Origin: CAZCEC01 sp964497615
GTDB lineage: Bacteria > Chloroflexota > Anaerolineae > Anaerolineales > UBA6663
Direction of reading: 5' to 3'
Length of the DNA stretch: 64,000 nt
Assembly (NCBI GenBank): GCA_964497615.1
Contig: CAZCEC010000026.1
Location: 1-64,000, forward strand
The position numbers and the translations under genes are program-made. Positions within the stretch are counted from its first letter, which is position 1. The number at the start of each line of letters is the position of its first letter. The notes beneath the pieces were generated by a model, which saw only the letters and a program-made list of their open reading frames with translations, had not been told where the DNA came from and did not search any database. Below are positions 41,133-48,965 of this stretch, one piece after another.

Positions 41133-42462
41133 CTACCAGATCTGCACCCCGGTCACGGCCAGGTAGTTCTCCAGGGCCGCGCTGATCACCCGGTCATCGT
41201 GGCCGCCTTCGGGCGCGCTGAAGGTCGGGTGCCCGTTGGCGTTGGTCTTGACCTCGTAGGCCACGAATTCCTCCCGGTAGACCTTGGGATACTTCTTCCC
41301 TCGCTGCAGCGCCAGCGCCAGCAGCTCGATGAGGGTCGGCTTGGTCGTGCCGGTGGTCTGGAACCCGGGCTTGCCGTCCGGGCCCACTTCGACGCGCAGC
41401 CCGTCCTCGCGCAGCAGCTCGATGTTGGGCTCGCCGATGCTGTTGCGCTCCGGCATCACCCGCGGCCCCTGCCACTCGACCTTGTGCGCCGTGCTCCGTG
41501 GACAGGCTTCGTGCCGGCCCCAGCTACTCCATCCGCAGCCCCGCGCCTGGCAGGTCGAATAGGTCCACTTGTCGTAGGCCTGGCGCACGGCCTTGCGCTG
41601 CAGGATATAGTCGTAGGTGTTTAGGTGGAACCAGTCCACTGCCCGGTCGCACTCCCGGCACCCGAACGTGCCGGCGGTGAAGTCTTCGGTCTTGCCCCAG
41701 TCAAGGCCCAATCCGATGGCGTGGCCCAGGTGGTCGTCGGGGCGGTCGGGCGCGGCCAGGACGCAGCAGGCCTCGACGTTCTGGAAGTAATTGCCGTCGG
41801 CGACGAACTCGGCCAGCCATTCCTGCTCGTAGGTCCGCGCCGGCACCCGTTCCTTGGCCAGCGCGGCCGCGCGCTGGATCTGCGGGCTGGGGTTGTCGCG
41901 GGTCGGCGCCTGGAAGGCCGCGACCGAGCCCTGGGCCCCCTGTGGGTGGCGCATGTTGTCGCGCCCCGTCACCCAGCGGCTGTAGAACCAGTTCAGGCCC
42001 TTGGGCGTGCTGATGTTGATCTCCTGTCCGTCCGCGTCCGCCAGAGTGGGCATGATGGCATCGTCGTGGGCCTCCTCACTGATCCGGGCCGCCTCATCGT
42101 TGACCACCAGGTGAAACCACTCGCCGCGGATGGCGTCGATGTTGTCCGCCGAGTACAGGCCCAGGAAGCCGCCGCGCGGCGTGGTGATGACGCGCTCAGA
42201 CTTGCTGATGTCCATCAGCCCGCCCTTGGCCAGCGGCGCGCACACAGCCTGGACGTACCGCCACAGGCTGCGCCCGTTCTTATAATTCGGCACGGTCCAG
42301 GCCGCCTTGCCATGCTGGCGCAGAACATTGAGCGTGAGCGCCCCGCCGAGGACCGTCTTACCCCCACCTCCTTCCCATCGCCAGGTATTTCACCTGAGCA
42401 GGATGGGCTGCAATAGCGAGTTGATCCGCGCGAAGTCGTGGCAAAGCTATATTGATTGACAT
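41133..42462 (-). pseudogene. terL: terminase large subunit, frameshifted in the Walker A motif as sequenced
   Basis: The ATG at 42462 opens INIALPRLRADQLAIAAHPA, then VKYLAMGRRWG and a TAA at 42358-42360. Removing one G from the five-G run (42361-42365) restores GRRWGKTVLGG, the ATPase Walker A, and continues without a break into the rest: RGGFLGLYSADNIDAIRGEWFHLVVNDEA (Walker B), EINISTPKGLNWFYSRW (motif III), and the RNase H-like nuclease (GLGLDWGKTEDFTAG, later GHDDRVISAALE). The downstream frame from 42293 is otherwise intact (386 aa). TerL drives packaging, so this is either an assembly error or a dead prophage. Confidence 0.85.
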
Positions 42463-42484
42463 TTCAACGTCCCAATGTTAGCAT
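42456..42484 (+). promoter_or_regulatory. sigma-70-type promoter for the HNH gene
   Basis: TTGACA at 42456-42461, a 17-base spacer, and TAGCAT at 42479-42484, with the HNH start codon 20 bases further on. The -35 box overlaps the start codon of terL on the other strand. It is an almost consensus promoter, which fits an independently acquired gene. Confidence 0.65.
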
Positions 42485-42503
42485 CCTCGAAAGGACCATA
42501 ACC

Positions 42504-42998
42504 ATGATCGACGGTGTCTGCGAGAAGTGTGGCAAGCCTATCAAGTCCTACCCCAGTCGGATAAGACGATTTTGCAGCCGGAGTTGCGCGGTCAGTGTGC
42601 GCAATTTGACTTTCAACCCATCGCATACGCGAGACATTAGCGGACCAAACAACCCGAATTATGGCAAGGGCTTGGTTGGAAAAAGAAATCCGATGTACGG
42701 CAGGCGCAATGAGCTGAGCCCGCGCTGGAAGGGTGGGCGCAAAGTGCGTCGCGACGGCTACACTTTCGTCATTGCCCCCGACAATCACCCTGCTCCGGCC
42801 TACACCAAACCATCCGGGTTGCGTTATATCCTTGAACACCGCTACGTGATGGAGCAAAACATTGGTCGCTACCTTCGCCCCGAAGAAGTGGTCCACCATA
42901 TAGACGGCAATCCGGCTAACAATGCGATAGAAAACCTCCGTCTCTACGCCAACCAGGCGGAGCACATCCGCGACGCTCACGGCGACTCCTCCGGCTGA
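42504..42998 (+). CDS. homing-type HNH endonuclease with NUMOD3 motifs
   Basis: 164 residues on the strand opposite to the surrounding virion genes. The N-terminus has a zinc finger, CEKCGKPIKSYPSRIRRFCSRSC. Next come NUMOD3 DNA-binding units: GPNNPNYGKGLVGKRNPMYG and RNELSPRWKGG. The HNH domain is LEHRYVMEQNIGRYLRPEEVVHHIDGNPANNAIENL (HH, N and N as catalytic and zinc residues). NUMOD3 is typical of mobile homing endonucleases. It sits between terS and terL with its own promoter and overlaps the terS 3' end tail to tail. Confidence 0.85.
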   Translation: MIDGVCEKCGKPIKSYPSRIRRFCSRSCAVSVRNLTFNPSHTRDISGPNNPNYGKGLVGKRNPMYGRRNELSPRWKGGRKVRRDGYTFVIAPDNHPAPAYTKPSGLRYILEHRYVMEQNIGRYLRPEEVVHHIDGNPANNAIENLRLYANQAEHIRDAHGDSSG

Positions 42999-43558
42999 GA
43001 AGCATCGCGATCCGGAGCTGGTCCGCCCTCAGGCGCGGCAAAGCCAGCGCGATAGTCAATGAATCGTACTCCGATCTCCAGCGGCTCGCCGGCCGGCGTC
43101 GAAAGCTCATGCTTGTCGGTGAACAGCTTGTGGTGCCGGCCAAGGTGAACCAGCGCCGCCTGCGCGTCGTGCAGTTCGACCTCGTCGAGGGTCTGCGTGA
43201 CCGGCTCATCATTCTCGCGGTAGACGCGCGTGGTGCGCTTGAGCTTTTTGACCAGATAGAGCTTGCCGTTCGTCCGGGCCTCGGCCAGGTTAAGTTGTCC
43301 CGATGCGTCGAGCAGGTCTTCGATGCTCCCGCGCGCGTGCTCGGCCAGGCGCGTGAGCACCTCGTCGGCGCCCATCTTGAGTTCACTCAGTCGCCCGTCA
43401 ACAGCGACCTGAACACTAACATTTGCTAACAGGCGTGAGCCCTGTTCGTTAGCCGTCCTTGGTGAATACCCTGCCTGGCGCGCGGCCTCGGTGGCGTTCC
43501 AGGTGCGCAGGTAGTGTTCGACGAACGCCCGCTGACGGTTGGTGAGTTTTTTCGTCAC
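42977..43558 (-). CDS. terS: terminase small subunit
   Basis: 193 residues with a GTG start at 43558. The opening KLTNRQRAFVEHYLRTWNATEAARQAGYSPRTANEQGSRLLAN is the Terminase_2-type helix-turn-helix that binds the packaging site. A middle domain has LNLAEARTNGKLYLVKKLKRTTRVYREN, with a tail at the end. It precedes terL, but the HNH gene now separates the two. The last 22 bases overlap the HNH gene. Confidence 0.85.
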   Translation of the reverse strand: MTKKLTNRQRAFVEHYLRTWNATEAARQAGYSPRTANEQGSRLLANVSVQVAVDGRLSELKMGADEVLTRLAEHARGSIEDLLDASGQLNLAEARTNGKLYLVKKLKRTTRVYRENDEPVTQTLDEVELHDAQAALVHLGRHHKLFTDKHELSTPAGEPLEIGVRFIDYRAGFAAPEGGPAPDRDASQPEESP

Positions 43559-43662
43559 CGCAACACCGCCCGCGAGCAGCTATACACGGCCACGATCACC
43601 CCCCACACCAGCGCCCAGGGCAGAGCCACAGCGGCGCTCAAGACCAGCAGGCGCTTGATCAC
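43555..43662 (-). CDS. 35-residue membrane peptide
   Basis: GTG start at 43662 and TGA overlapping the terS start (GTGA). It reads VIKRLLVLSAAVALPWALVWGVIVAVYSCSRAVLR, a single hydrophobic helix flanked by arginines. Such miniature membrane proteins occur next to holins. The perfect 14-bp palindrome at 43666 lies just upstream. Very short, so the call rests on the overlap and composition. Confidence 0.5.
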   Translation of the reverse strand: MIKRLLVLSAAVALPWALVWGVIVAVYSCSRAVLR

Positions 43663-43665
43663 GGT

Positions 43666-43679
43666 ATGTCCATGGACAT
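43666..43679. promoter_or_regulatory. palindrome ATGTCC-NN-GGACAT, copy 3
   Basis: ATGTCCATGGACAT, perfect copy of the phage palindrome, in the gap between the holin-like gene and the small membrane peptide. This is the only perfect copy in non-coding DNA, and it lies upstream of the terminase genes. Confidence 0.5.
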
Positions 43680-43681
43680 GC

Positions 43682-44143
43682 TCACGGCAGCCCCCTCGCC
43701 AGCGCGCCCACGATCAGCCCGCCCAGCACCGACGCGCCCAGCCCGACAGCGCCGGTGAGAATCCGATTCCAGAAACGCGAGTCCTCCTGATCCTTCTTGA
43801 TGGCGGCCAGGTCGGCCTTGATCTCGTCCAGCGCTTTGGTGCGCGCCGCCGCCTCGTCCCGGATCATCAGCACCTGCTGCTGGTCTCTGGCGATGGCGGA
43901 CTGGTCCTTGTGGTCCACCTTGCGGTCGAGCACTTCGAGCGCGGTCTTGTTGGCCGTGGATTGCGCGGCGGTCGAAAGCAGCTCGCGCGTGAAGTTGAGC
44001 TGGAAGCCGTTGAGGGCGGCGGCCACCTCCGAGAGCTGGGTCATCAGCCCGGACACGTCGGCGCGCAGGCTCTGCACCTGCTCGACCAGGACGGCCAGCT
44101 TGGCCTCGCCGTTGGGGGAGTGGAGGGCGTCCGTGCCGGCCAT
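43682..44143 (-). CDS. holin-associated coiled-coil membrane protein (XhlA-like topology)
   Basis: 153 residues. A long coiled coil (LAVLVEQVQSLRADVSGLMTQLSEVAAAL, later LEVLDRKVDHKDQSAIARDQQQVLMIRDEAAARTKALDEIKADLAAIKKDQ) is followed by one transmembrane segment at the C-terminus (GAVGLGASVLGGLIVGALARG). This topology is that of XhlA-type hemolysin accessory proteins that work with holins. Its neighbour upstream is a holin-like protein, supporting a lysis role. No endolysin is adjacent. Confidence 0.65.
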   Translation of the reverse strand: MAGTDALHSPNGEAKLAVLVEQVQSLRADVSGLMTQLSEVAAALNGFQLNFTRELLSTAAQSTANKTALEVLDRKVDHKDQSAIARDQQQVLMIRDEAAARTKALDEIKADLAAIKKDQEDSRFWNRILTGAVGLGASVLGGLIVGALARGLP

Positions 44144-44152
44144 GACGGGGCG

Positions 44153-44593
44153 CTAGGCCGGGTGGGTGAAGGACTTGCCGATCACGGGCGCGCCGCGCAC
44201 CCCGGCGTGGACGAGCTTGCTGCCGCCGAGCTGGATGAACAGCCCCAGGGCCAGCGCGAGGATCTCGCCCACCGTGCCCAGCGCCGAGTCCAGGCCCGCG
44301 ATATCGTAGCCGGGGGCGAACAGCACCAGGGCGACAAACCCGGCGAAGCCGAGCGCGTTGATGGCCAGCGACCAGGTGGGGGCCTGCCCGTCCTTGACCA
44401 CGCCGAAGGTCTTGAGCCCGTTGATCACGGCCGCCACGATGCCGGCGAACCCGGCCTGGGAGATGAAGAGCAGCACCAGGGCGGGCAGATCGGGCGGGAT
44501 GTCGGACTGGGGAATTGGCGCGGCGGCCAGGAGCAGGGGCAGCGCAAACAGCCCAAAGACGACGATGGCACAGCGGTGCTTGTGAGCGAGCAT
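44153..44593 (-). CDS. holin-like membrane protein, 146 aa
   Basis: I use the ATG at 44593, set by TTGGAGGTCACC directly upstream. Three to four hydrophobic segments: a signal-like first helix (CAIVVFGLFALPLLLAAAP), then LPALVLLFISQAGFAGIVAAVINGL, SLAINALGFAGFVALVLFAPG and GEILALALGLFIQLGGSK. The size and multi-span layout fit a phage holin. First gene of the virion transcript, preceded by a hairpin at 44623-44646. Confidence 0.7.
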   Translation of the reverse strand: MLAHKHRCAIVVFGLFALPLLLAAAPIPQSDIPPDLPALVLLFISQAGFAGIVAAVINGLKTFGVVKDGQAPTWSLAINALGFAGFVALVLFAPGYDIAGLDSALGTVGEILALALGLFIQLGGSKLVHAGVRGAPVIGKSFTHPA

Positions 44594-44622
44594 GGTGACC
44601 TCCAAAAACGAAAATGCCCCGC

Positions 44623-44646
44623 CCCGCGCTACGAAGTAGCAGCGGG
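44623..44646 (-). other. leader hairpin upstream of the holin gene
   Basis: On the - strand, CCCGC-T-GCTAC pairs with GTAGC-GCGGG around the loop TTC, a ten-bp stem with one bulged base. The sequence GGGGCATTTTCGTTTTTGGAGG follows, leading to the ribosome binding site. It may act as an attenuator or 5' stabiliser of the virion mRNA. Confidence 0.5.
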
Positions 44647-44694
44647 ACCGGGCGCGTGATCGGCCGGAACTGGCCGAACGACCGGCTTCGAGTG

Positions 44695-44901
44695 TTAGAT
44701 TGTGCGGACTGCCGTCAGTGTACCACGGCTCGTCAACGACTTACCGACGTCCACCCGTTTTCCAACAGGCCGCACCCCGAAGTCGTCGTCGAGGTGCACC
44801 ACCGCCAGGCGCTCGCCCGACCGGCGCAGACTCAGCAGGTGGCGGTAGAGCGCCAGGGCCTGAGCTTGTTGGTCGGGCGTGAGAGGCGGCGGGTCCTCCA
44901 T
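44695..44901 (-). CDS. small hypothetical protein, 68 aa
   Basis: The frame opens with ATG at 44901 and reads PPPLTPDQQAQALALYRHLLSLRRSGERLAVVHLDDDFGVRPVGKRVDVGKSL. A helix and a short beta part are plausible. There is no Shine-Dalgarno sequence before the ATG. It is the last gene before the cellular region, so it could be the outermost phage gene. Moderate doubt whether it is expressed. Confidence 0.45.
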   Translation of the reverse strand: MEDPPPLTPDQQAQALALYRHLLSLRRSGERLAVVHLDDDFGVRPVGKRVDVGKSLTSRGTLTAVRTI

Positions 44902-45033
44902 GCCGAAAGTCTAGCACAATATCTTACGCGCTGCTATAGCCTACAGCGTCACCTACACCATCCGGTAACACCAACTGAGAATCAAAATGGACCGCCCCAG
45001 GGCGGTCCATTTTGATTCTCAGTCCAGCCAGCC
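44902..45033. other. phage/chromosome junction region
   Basis: AT-richer than its surroundings (CACAATATCTTACGCGCTGCTATAGCC). No gene. It carries the 24-bp inverted repeat described separately. If an attachment site exists on this side, it should lie here, but its partner would be outside the window. Confidence 0.4.
44974..45023 (-). terminator. perfect 24-bp inverted repeat, probable bidirectional terminator
   Basis: The arms 44974-44997 and 45000-45023 are perfect reverse complements with a two-base loop. The inner part has GGACCGCC flanked by AAAA and TTTT, the form of a bidirectional intrinsic terminator. The extra outer ten base pairs (ACTGAGAATC) are unusual. It ends the ExeM-like gene and faces the first phage gene. 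Confidence 0.75.
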
Positions 45034-48000
45034 CTACTTGCTCTTATTGGCCGGCACCGTCACCGTCACCGACTGCATTGCCGTGTTGCCGCAGTCGTCG
45101 GTCACTTGATAAGTGATGGTGTACACCCGGCCCGGCCCGCCGCCCGCGCGCTCGGCCCGCAGCTTGAAGTGGAAATCATCCACGATCACGATGTCATCCA
45201 CCGTGTTCCCATCGCCCTCGCCATCGTCCGGCTCGCTGGAGGTCACCGAGACCAGGGTGATGGTCGGGTTCGGGTCGAAGTTATCGGCCGCCAGCACCGT
45301 GGCCGTCACGTCCACGTACTTGTGGTTCGCCGGCCACAGCGTCTCCGGCGTCACGCTCACCGCCAGCGTCGGCGCAACCGTCTCGCACACCGCCAGCCCC
45401 ACGATCACCGGATCATGGTCCGATGAGCGATACGGGTCTGGCGCGTAGATGGCATCCTGTGCGTCAAGCTTGAAGCTCGTGTCATAGTCGATCAGGTCCG
45501 CCTCATCCGCGTTGATGTGCCAGATCGTCACGCCCGTCACCTGCGGCGTCAGCGCTCCGTTCGCCAGGGCATGGTCCAGATAGCCGATCTGCCCGTCGAA
45601 CACGTACGAGTAGGCCGCCTCGCCCAGGTAGTTGAAGACCAGGTCCGCGTAGTCGTCGCCGGTGCCGGCCGTGTCGTCGCTCCCCAGCTTGATCGCGTCG
45701 ATCGGGTCTTCCTTGTCGTAGGAGTTCAGGTCGCCCATGATCAGGAAGTCCGGATCGCCGCTGCCCGTCGGGTCCGTCGCCAGCCAGTCCACCAGGGCCT
45801 GGGCGGCCGCCAGCCGCGTCCCGTTGCAGTTGCCCGCCCCGTCGCCTGTGTCCGGGTCGCCCACATCGTTGCAGTCCGATCCCTTCGACTTCAGGTGGTT
45901 CACCGCCACCGTGAAGACGCCGCCCGTGGCGTTGTCCTGGAAGGACTGCGCGATCACGGGCCGGTTCAGGTTGTCCAGAAAGCGCGGGTCCACCGACGTA
46001 TCCAGCACCGCGTACGGTCCCACCGGCGTCACCGTGCCCGGCTTGTAGATGATGGCCACCCGGATGGCGTCGGTGCCCACTGCGCCGGTGGCGATGTAGT
46101 CGTACGTGCCCGCCCCCAGCGCGTCGTTCAGCCCGCTCACCAGGTCCGCCGTGGGCACGTCGCCCGGATAGTTCTCGATCTCGATCAGCCCCACCACATC
46201 GGCGTTGATGGCCGCCAGCGCCGCGATGATCTTATTGCGCTGCCGTGTGAACTCGGTCGCATTGTCCGCGCCGCGGCAGTCTTGGTTCCCCAATGGGCCG
46301 CAAACCGGTCCGCTGCTGGTCAGTATGGTGAAGTAGTTCAGCACGTTGAAGCTGGCTACTTCCAGCCCATCGCCCACCGCGTCGTGCGCTCCCGTCCGCG
46401 GATTGGCGTTGGTGTAGTCCGCGCCCTGCGTCGGCTGGATGCGGTACAAGCCAAAGGAGAAGTCCATCACCCCGGTGACGTTCGCCACCGTGTCGCCGCC
46501 GCGGAAGAGATTGCCCAGGTCGAAAGTGCTGCCATTGGGGTGGATGGCCGGGTCGGGGTTCTGGGCGGTGCGCCCATCATCCAGCGTAATCCGGTCCAGC
46601 ACGAAAGCCTGGGCCGCCGCCATCGCGTCCGGCCCCGGCTCGAACTCGGCCGAAGGCGTCAGGTGCCGCTCGCCCGTCAGCACGAGTTCGCCAAACCGGT
46701 CGTAGTTGAAGTACTCCGAGATCACCAGCGCCTGCGGGAACGTCACCCGCATGCCCTCGTATGGCTCGAAGGCATCCACGCTCGTCACCGGCAGCGACAG
46801 CACGGCCGGCGCCGGCAGCGCGTTGCCCGCCGAGCACACCCAGATCTGGCTGGCCGTGATCTCCGTCATCCCGTTGAACTCGGACACCGCGCCGCGCACG
46901 CGCACCGCATCGCCCGCGCTCACGCCCATCCCGCCCGGCGCAAAGACGAAAATGCCGTCCGAAGTGGCCGCATCGCCGTCGCCCGCCGGGTCCTGGATGT
47001 GGAACCCGTTCAGGTTGCCGCTGTCCGGCGCGGCATCGTTCTGGAAGTCGCCCACCACGACGCCCTGGATCGCGACTTCCATGCCGGCCAGCGGGCTGCT
47101 CAGCCCGTTGCCCTGCACCGCGTAGATCGGCGTAAACGCATCGCCGCACATCTCGGGTTGCGGCGGCGGCGGGCAGGCGTTAGCCTCACCCGGCGTGCTG
47201 GTTGCTGCAAACTGCAGATCGACGTTATTCTGGTCTGTGTCGGCTCCGTCTGCGCAGCGCCCTATGCTGCCGCTGGCGCCCGCCCCAGGGTCTTCCAACC
47301 CCGCCCCCGAGCCTTCGGTGTACGGCGCCCCGGTGTCGCCTTCATAACTTACAGCGTCAATCAGCACGCCGTTGTACCGTAGCCCCACCCCATCTGGAGC
47401 GCCATTCTGGATGAAGTTAGTGTCAGGGCCGTCGTCCAAGTCGCAATTTGCCACCGTTGCGGCATTGGCGCACACCACGAAATAGTCGCCCGCTGCCAGA
47501 CTTACCGACGGCAGAGGAATCGTGTCATAGACGACTGCCCCGCCGCTATTGCCGTTGATTAATTCCAAGGTCCAGCCTGTCAGGTCTGCTGGCGTATCGC
47601 CGTTGTTGCGAATCTCGACAAACTCGGCCGTATCCGTGCTCGGCTGGTCGTAGTCGATTTCGTTGATAACCAGTNNNNNNNNNNAGTTTCGGCGTGCCCG
47701 AGTTGCTGTTGCGCGGGTTGGGCGCGCCCGCCGTGAAGTCGGCGTTGTTGTTGTCGGTGTCCGTCGCGCCGTTGTTGTTTCGCAAGGCCGCCGTGGTGTT
47801 GCTCAGCGTTGGAGCCGCCCCAGCGCCCTCAAAGAAGTTGGCGTTACCATAGCCCACCAGGTCCACAATCATGGCTAGTTGGGCCGGCGAGCACGGCGTG
47901 GAGCCGCCGTTGCAGCCGAGTGATGCGGTGCTGTTCACCAGCGCCACCTTGCCGGCCCCAGCGGCCATGGCAATCGGCGTGGCATCGGTGACGTCGGGCG

Positions 48001-48361
48001 TAGGCAGCGCGGTCGTGCCGCCTGTGCCTTGCGCCTCCTGTATGAGCAGGTACTGACCCGGCGCCAGCACCACTGCAGGAAGTTCAGTTAACTGGCCGCT
48101 GTTCGCGCCGAAATTGCCTGCGCCCGTCGCGCTGGCATACTGCACCGACCACCCTGCCAACGACACGCCGCTGGTCCCACGGTTGAATAGCTCAATGAAG
48201 TCGTGCGTGTAGATTGCTCCGGAGTTGCCGCCGCCGCCATACACCTGGCTGATGACAATGTCGGGCGATATCGCCAGCGCCGGTTGCGCCGGCAGCACCG
48301 TCGCAAACAGCGACACCAGAAGCGCCAAACTGAGAGCACTGCGGGTCAAGCGGTGGGCCAT
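45034..48361 (-). CDS. extracellular ExeM/NucH-like endonuclease with lamin-tail domains (assembly gap inside)
   Basis: One gene split by ten Ns (47675-47684) that change frame. Signal peptide MAHRLTRSALSLALLVSLFATVLPAQPALA. Then lamin-tail domain 1 (DIVISQVYGGGGNSGAIYTHDFIELFNRG) and, after the gap, lamin-tail domain 2 (VINEIDYDQPSTDTAEFVEIRNNG). An OB-like region with GVVVGDFQNDAA precedes the endonuclease/exonuclease/phosphatase domain: LEVASFNVLNYF, ADVVGLIEIEN, AVNHLKSKGSDC, FLIMGDLNSYDKEDP, GYLDHALAN and SSDHDPVIVGL. The C-terminus is Ig-like. Secreted DNases of this family digest extracellular DNA for nutrients or biofilm turnover. The gap may hide missing sequence. Confidence 0.85.
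47675..47684. other. assembly gap (10 N)
   Basis: Ten unknown bases in the coding sequence of the ExeM-like gene. The reading frames on the two sides do not match across ten bases, so the true gap length is not ten. Confidence 0.95.
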
Positions 48362-48965
48362 AGTCGGGTCTCCTTACTCTTCTCTGGGGTTGATGGTGCG
48401 CCGGATCGGCGTCTGATGAACGGCCAGGCCGCCCTGCTGACTGCGGCGGAGTGTTTTTGGTCAGCGCAGGGACCGGGCTCAAACATTTCCCCGGTCACTC
48501 ACTCCACGTGTCAGTTTACTCGATTTGACCCTAATTCCAGTTAATGAACGGTAATAGTTCTGCCTTGCGTCAGCCAGCCCTTCCACGGCCCTCCTGCACG
48601 AGAAAACTCCCGCCGCTACTTGACAATAGAACATTTGTTTGGTATCATGCTTGTATGGGCCGCCAACCCTTCCTTCCCTGTCGCCGCCCCGCCATCCTTC
48701 CGCACAACGGCTTCACAACCTTCGTCCTTATGTCACATTAAGCCGGATATGCCGGATATACCGCTGATTACAAGGGGGGGGTCCCCCGCCACGACATTCC
48801 ATAATGCAATTTTCGTCCCCGCCGAACCCGAGCCCATCCGTCCCCATCATCCGTTTCGTCCGTTTCATCCGTTGACGAATCGTCTCTGCCCTCCACCCCC
48901 TCTTGCGCTTTTCTTACTTTCCAGGCATACATTATGGGCGCATCCCAACCCATTGGAGCCGACCC
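48362..48965 (+). other. leader region of htpG, no gene recognised
   Basis: This 600-base stretch holds a good promoter at 48620-48648, then pyrimidine-rich sequence with short tandem units near 48855 (CCGTTTCGTCCGTTTCATCCG). Frames here give proline-, serine- and histidine-rich products without domains, so I call no gene. The leader from the promoter to the htpG start would be about 310 bases. Confidence 0.5.
48620..48648 (+). promoter_or_regulatory. promoter with LexA/SOS-box-like element
   Basis: TTGACA (48620-48625), 17-base spacer, TATCAT (48643-48648). Inside the spacer, GAAC-ATTT-GTTT resembles the Gram-positive-type SOS box GAAC-N4-GTTC with one mismatch. A repressor bound there would block the promoter. 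The next real gene is htpG. Confidence 0.55.

Larger units (their letters stand above)
1..44970. mobile_element. incomplete tailed-phage genome (probable prophage)
   Basis: This stretch carries a phage replication and recombination module on the + strand (to 17.7 kb) and a full head-tail morphogenesis module on the - strand (18-44.6 kb). The latter includes TerS, TerL, portal, HK97 protease, capsid, tail chaperones and tape measure. Right of 45 kb only cellular genes follow, so the right boundary lies near 44.9-45.0 kb. The left end is outside the window. I saw no integrase, immunity repressor cassette, endolysin or attachment repeat. Sheath and contractile baseplate genes are absent, which suggests a siphovirus. 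Whether it is a live prophage cannot be judged, since TerL is frameshifted as sequenced. Confidence 0.85.

Noticed and set aside
42447..42980. - strand frame opposite the HNH gene
   Set aside because: No motif; the + strand frame carries zinc finger, NUMOD3 and HNH signatures.
1..44970. Integrase, excisionase, endolysin or reverse transcriptase (diversity-generating element)
   Set aside because: I looked for tyrosine/serine recombinase, lysozyme/amidase and RT motifs and found none. They may lie left of the window.
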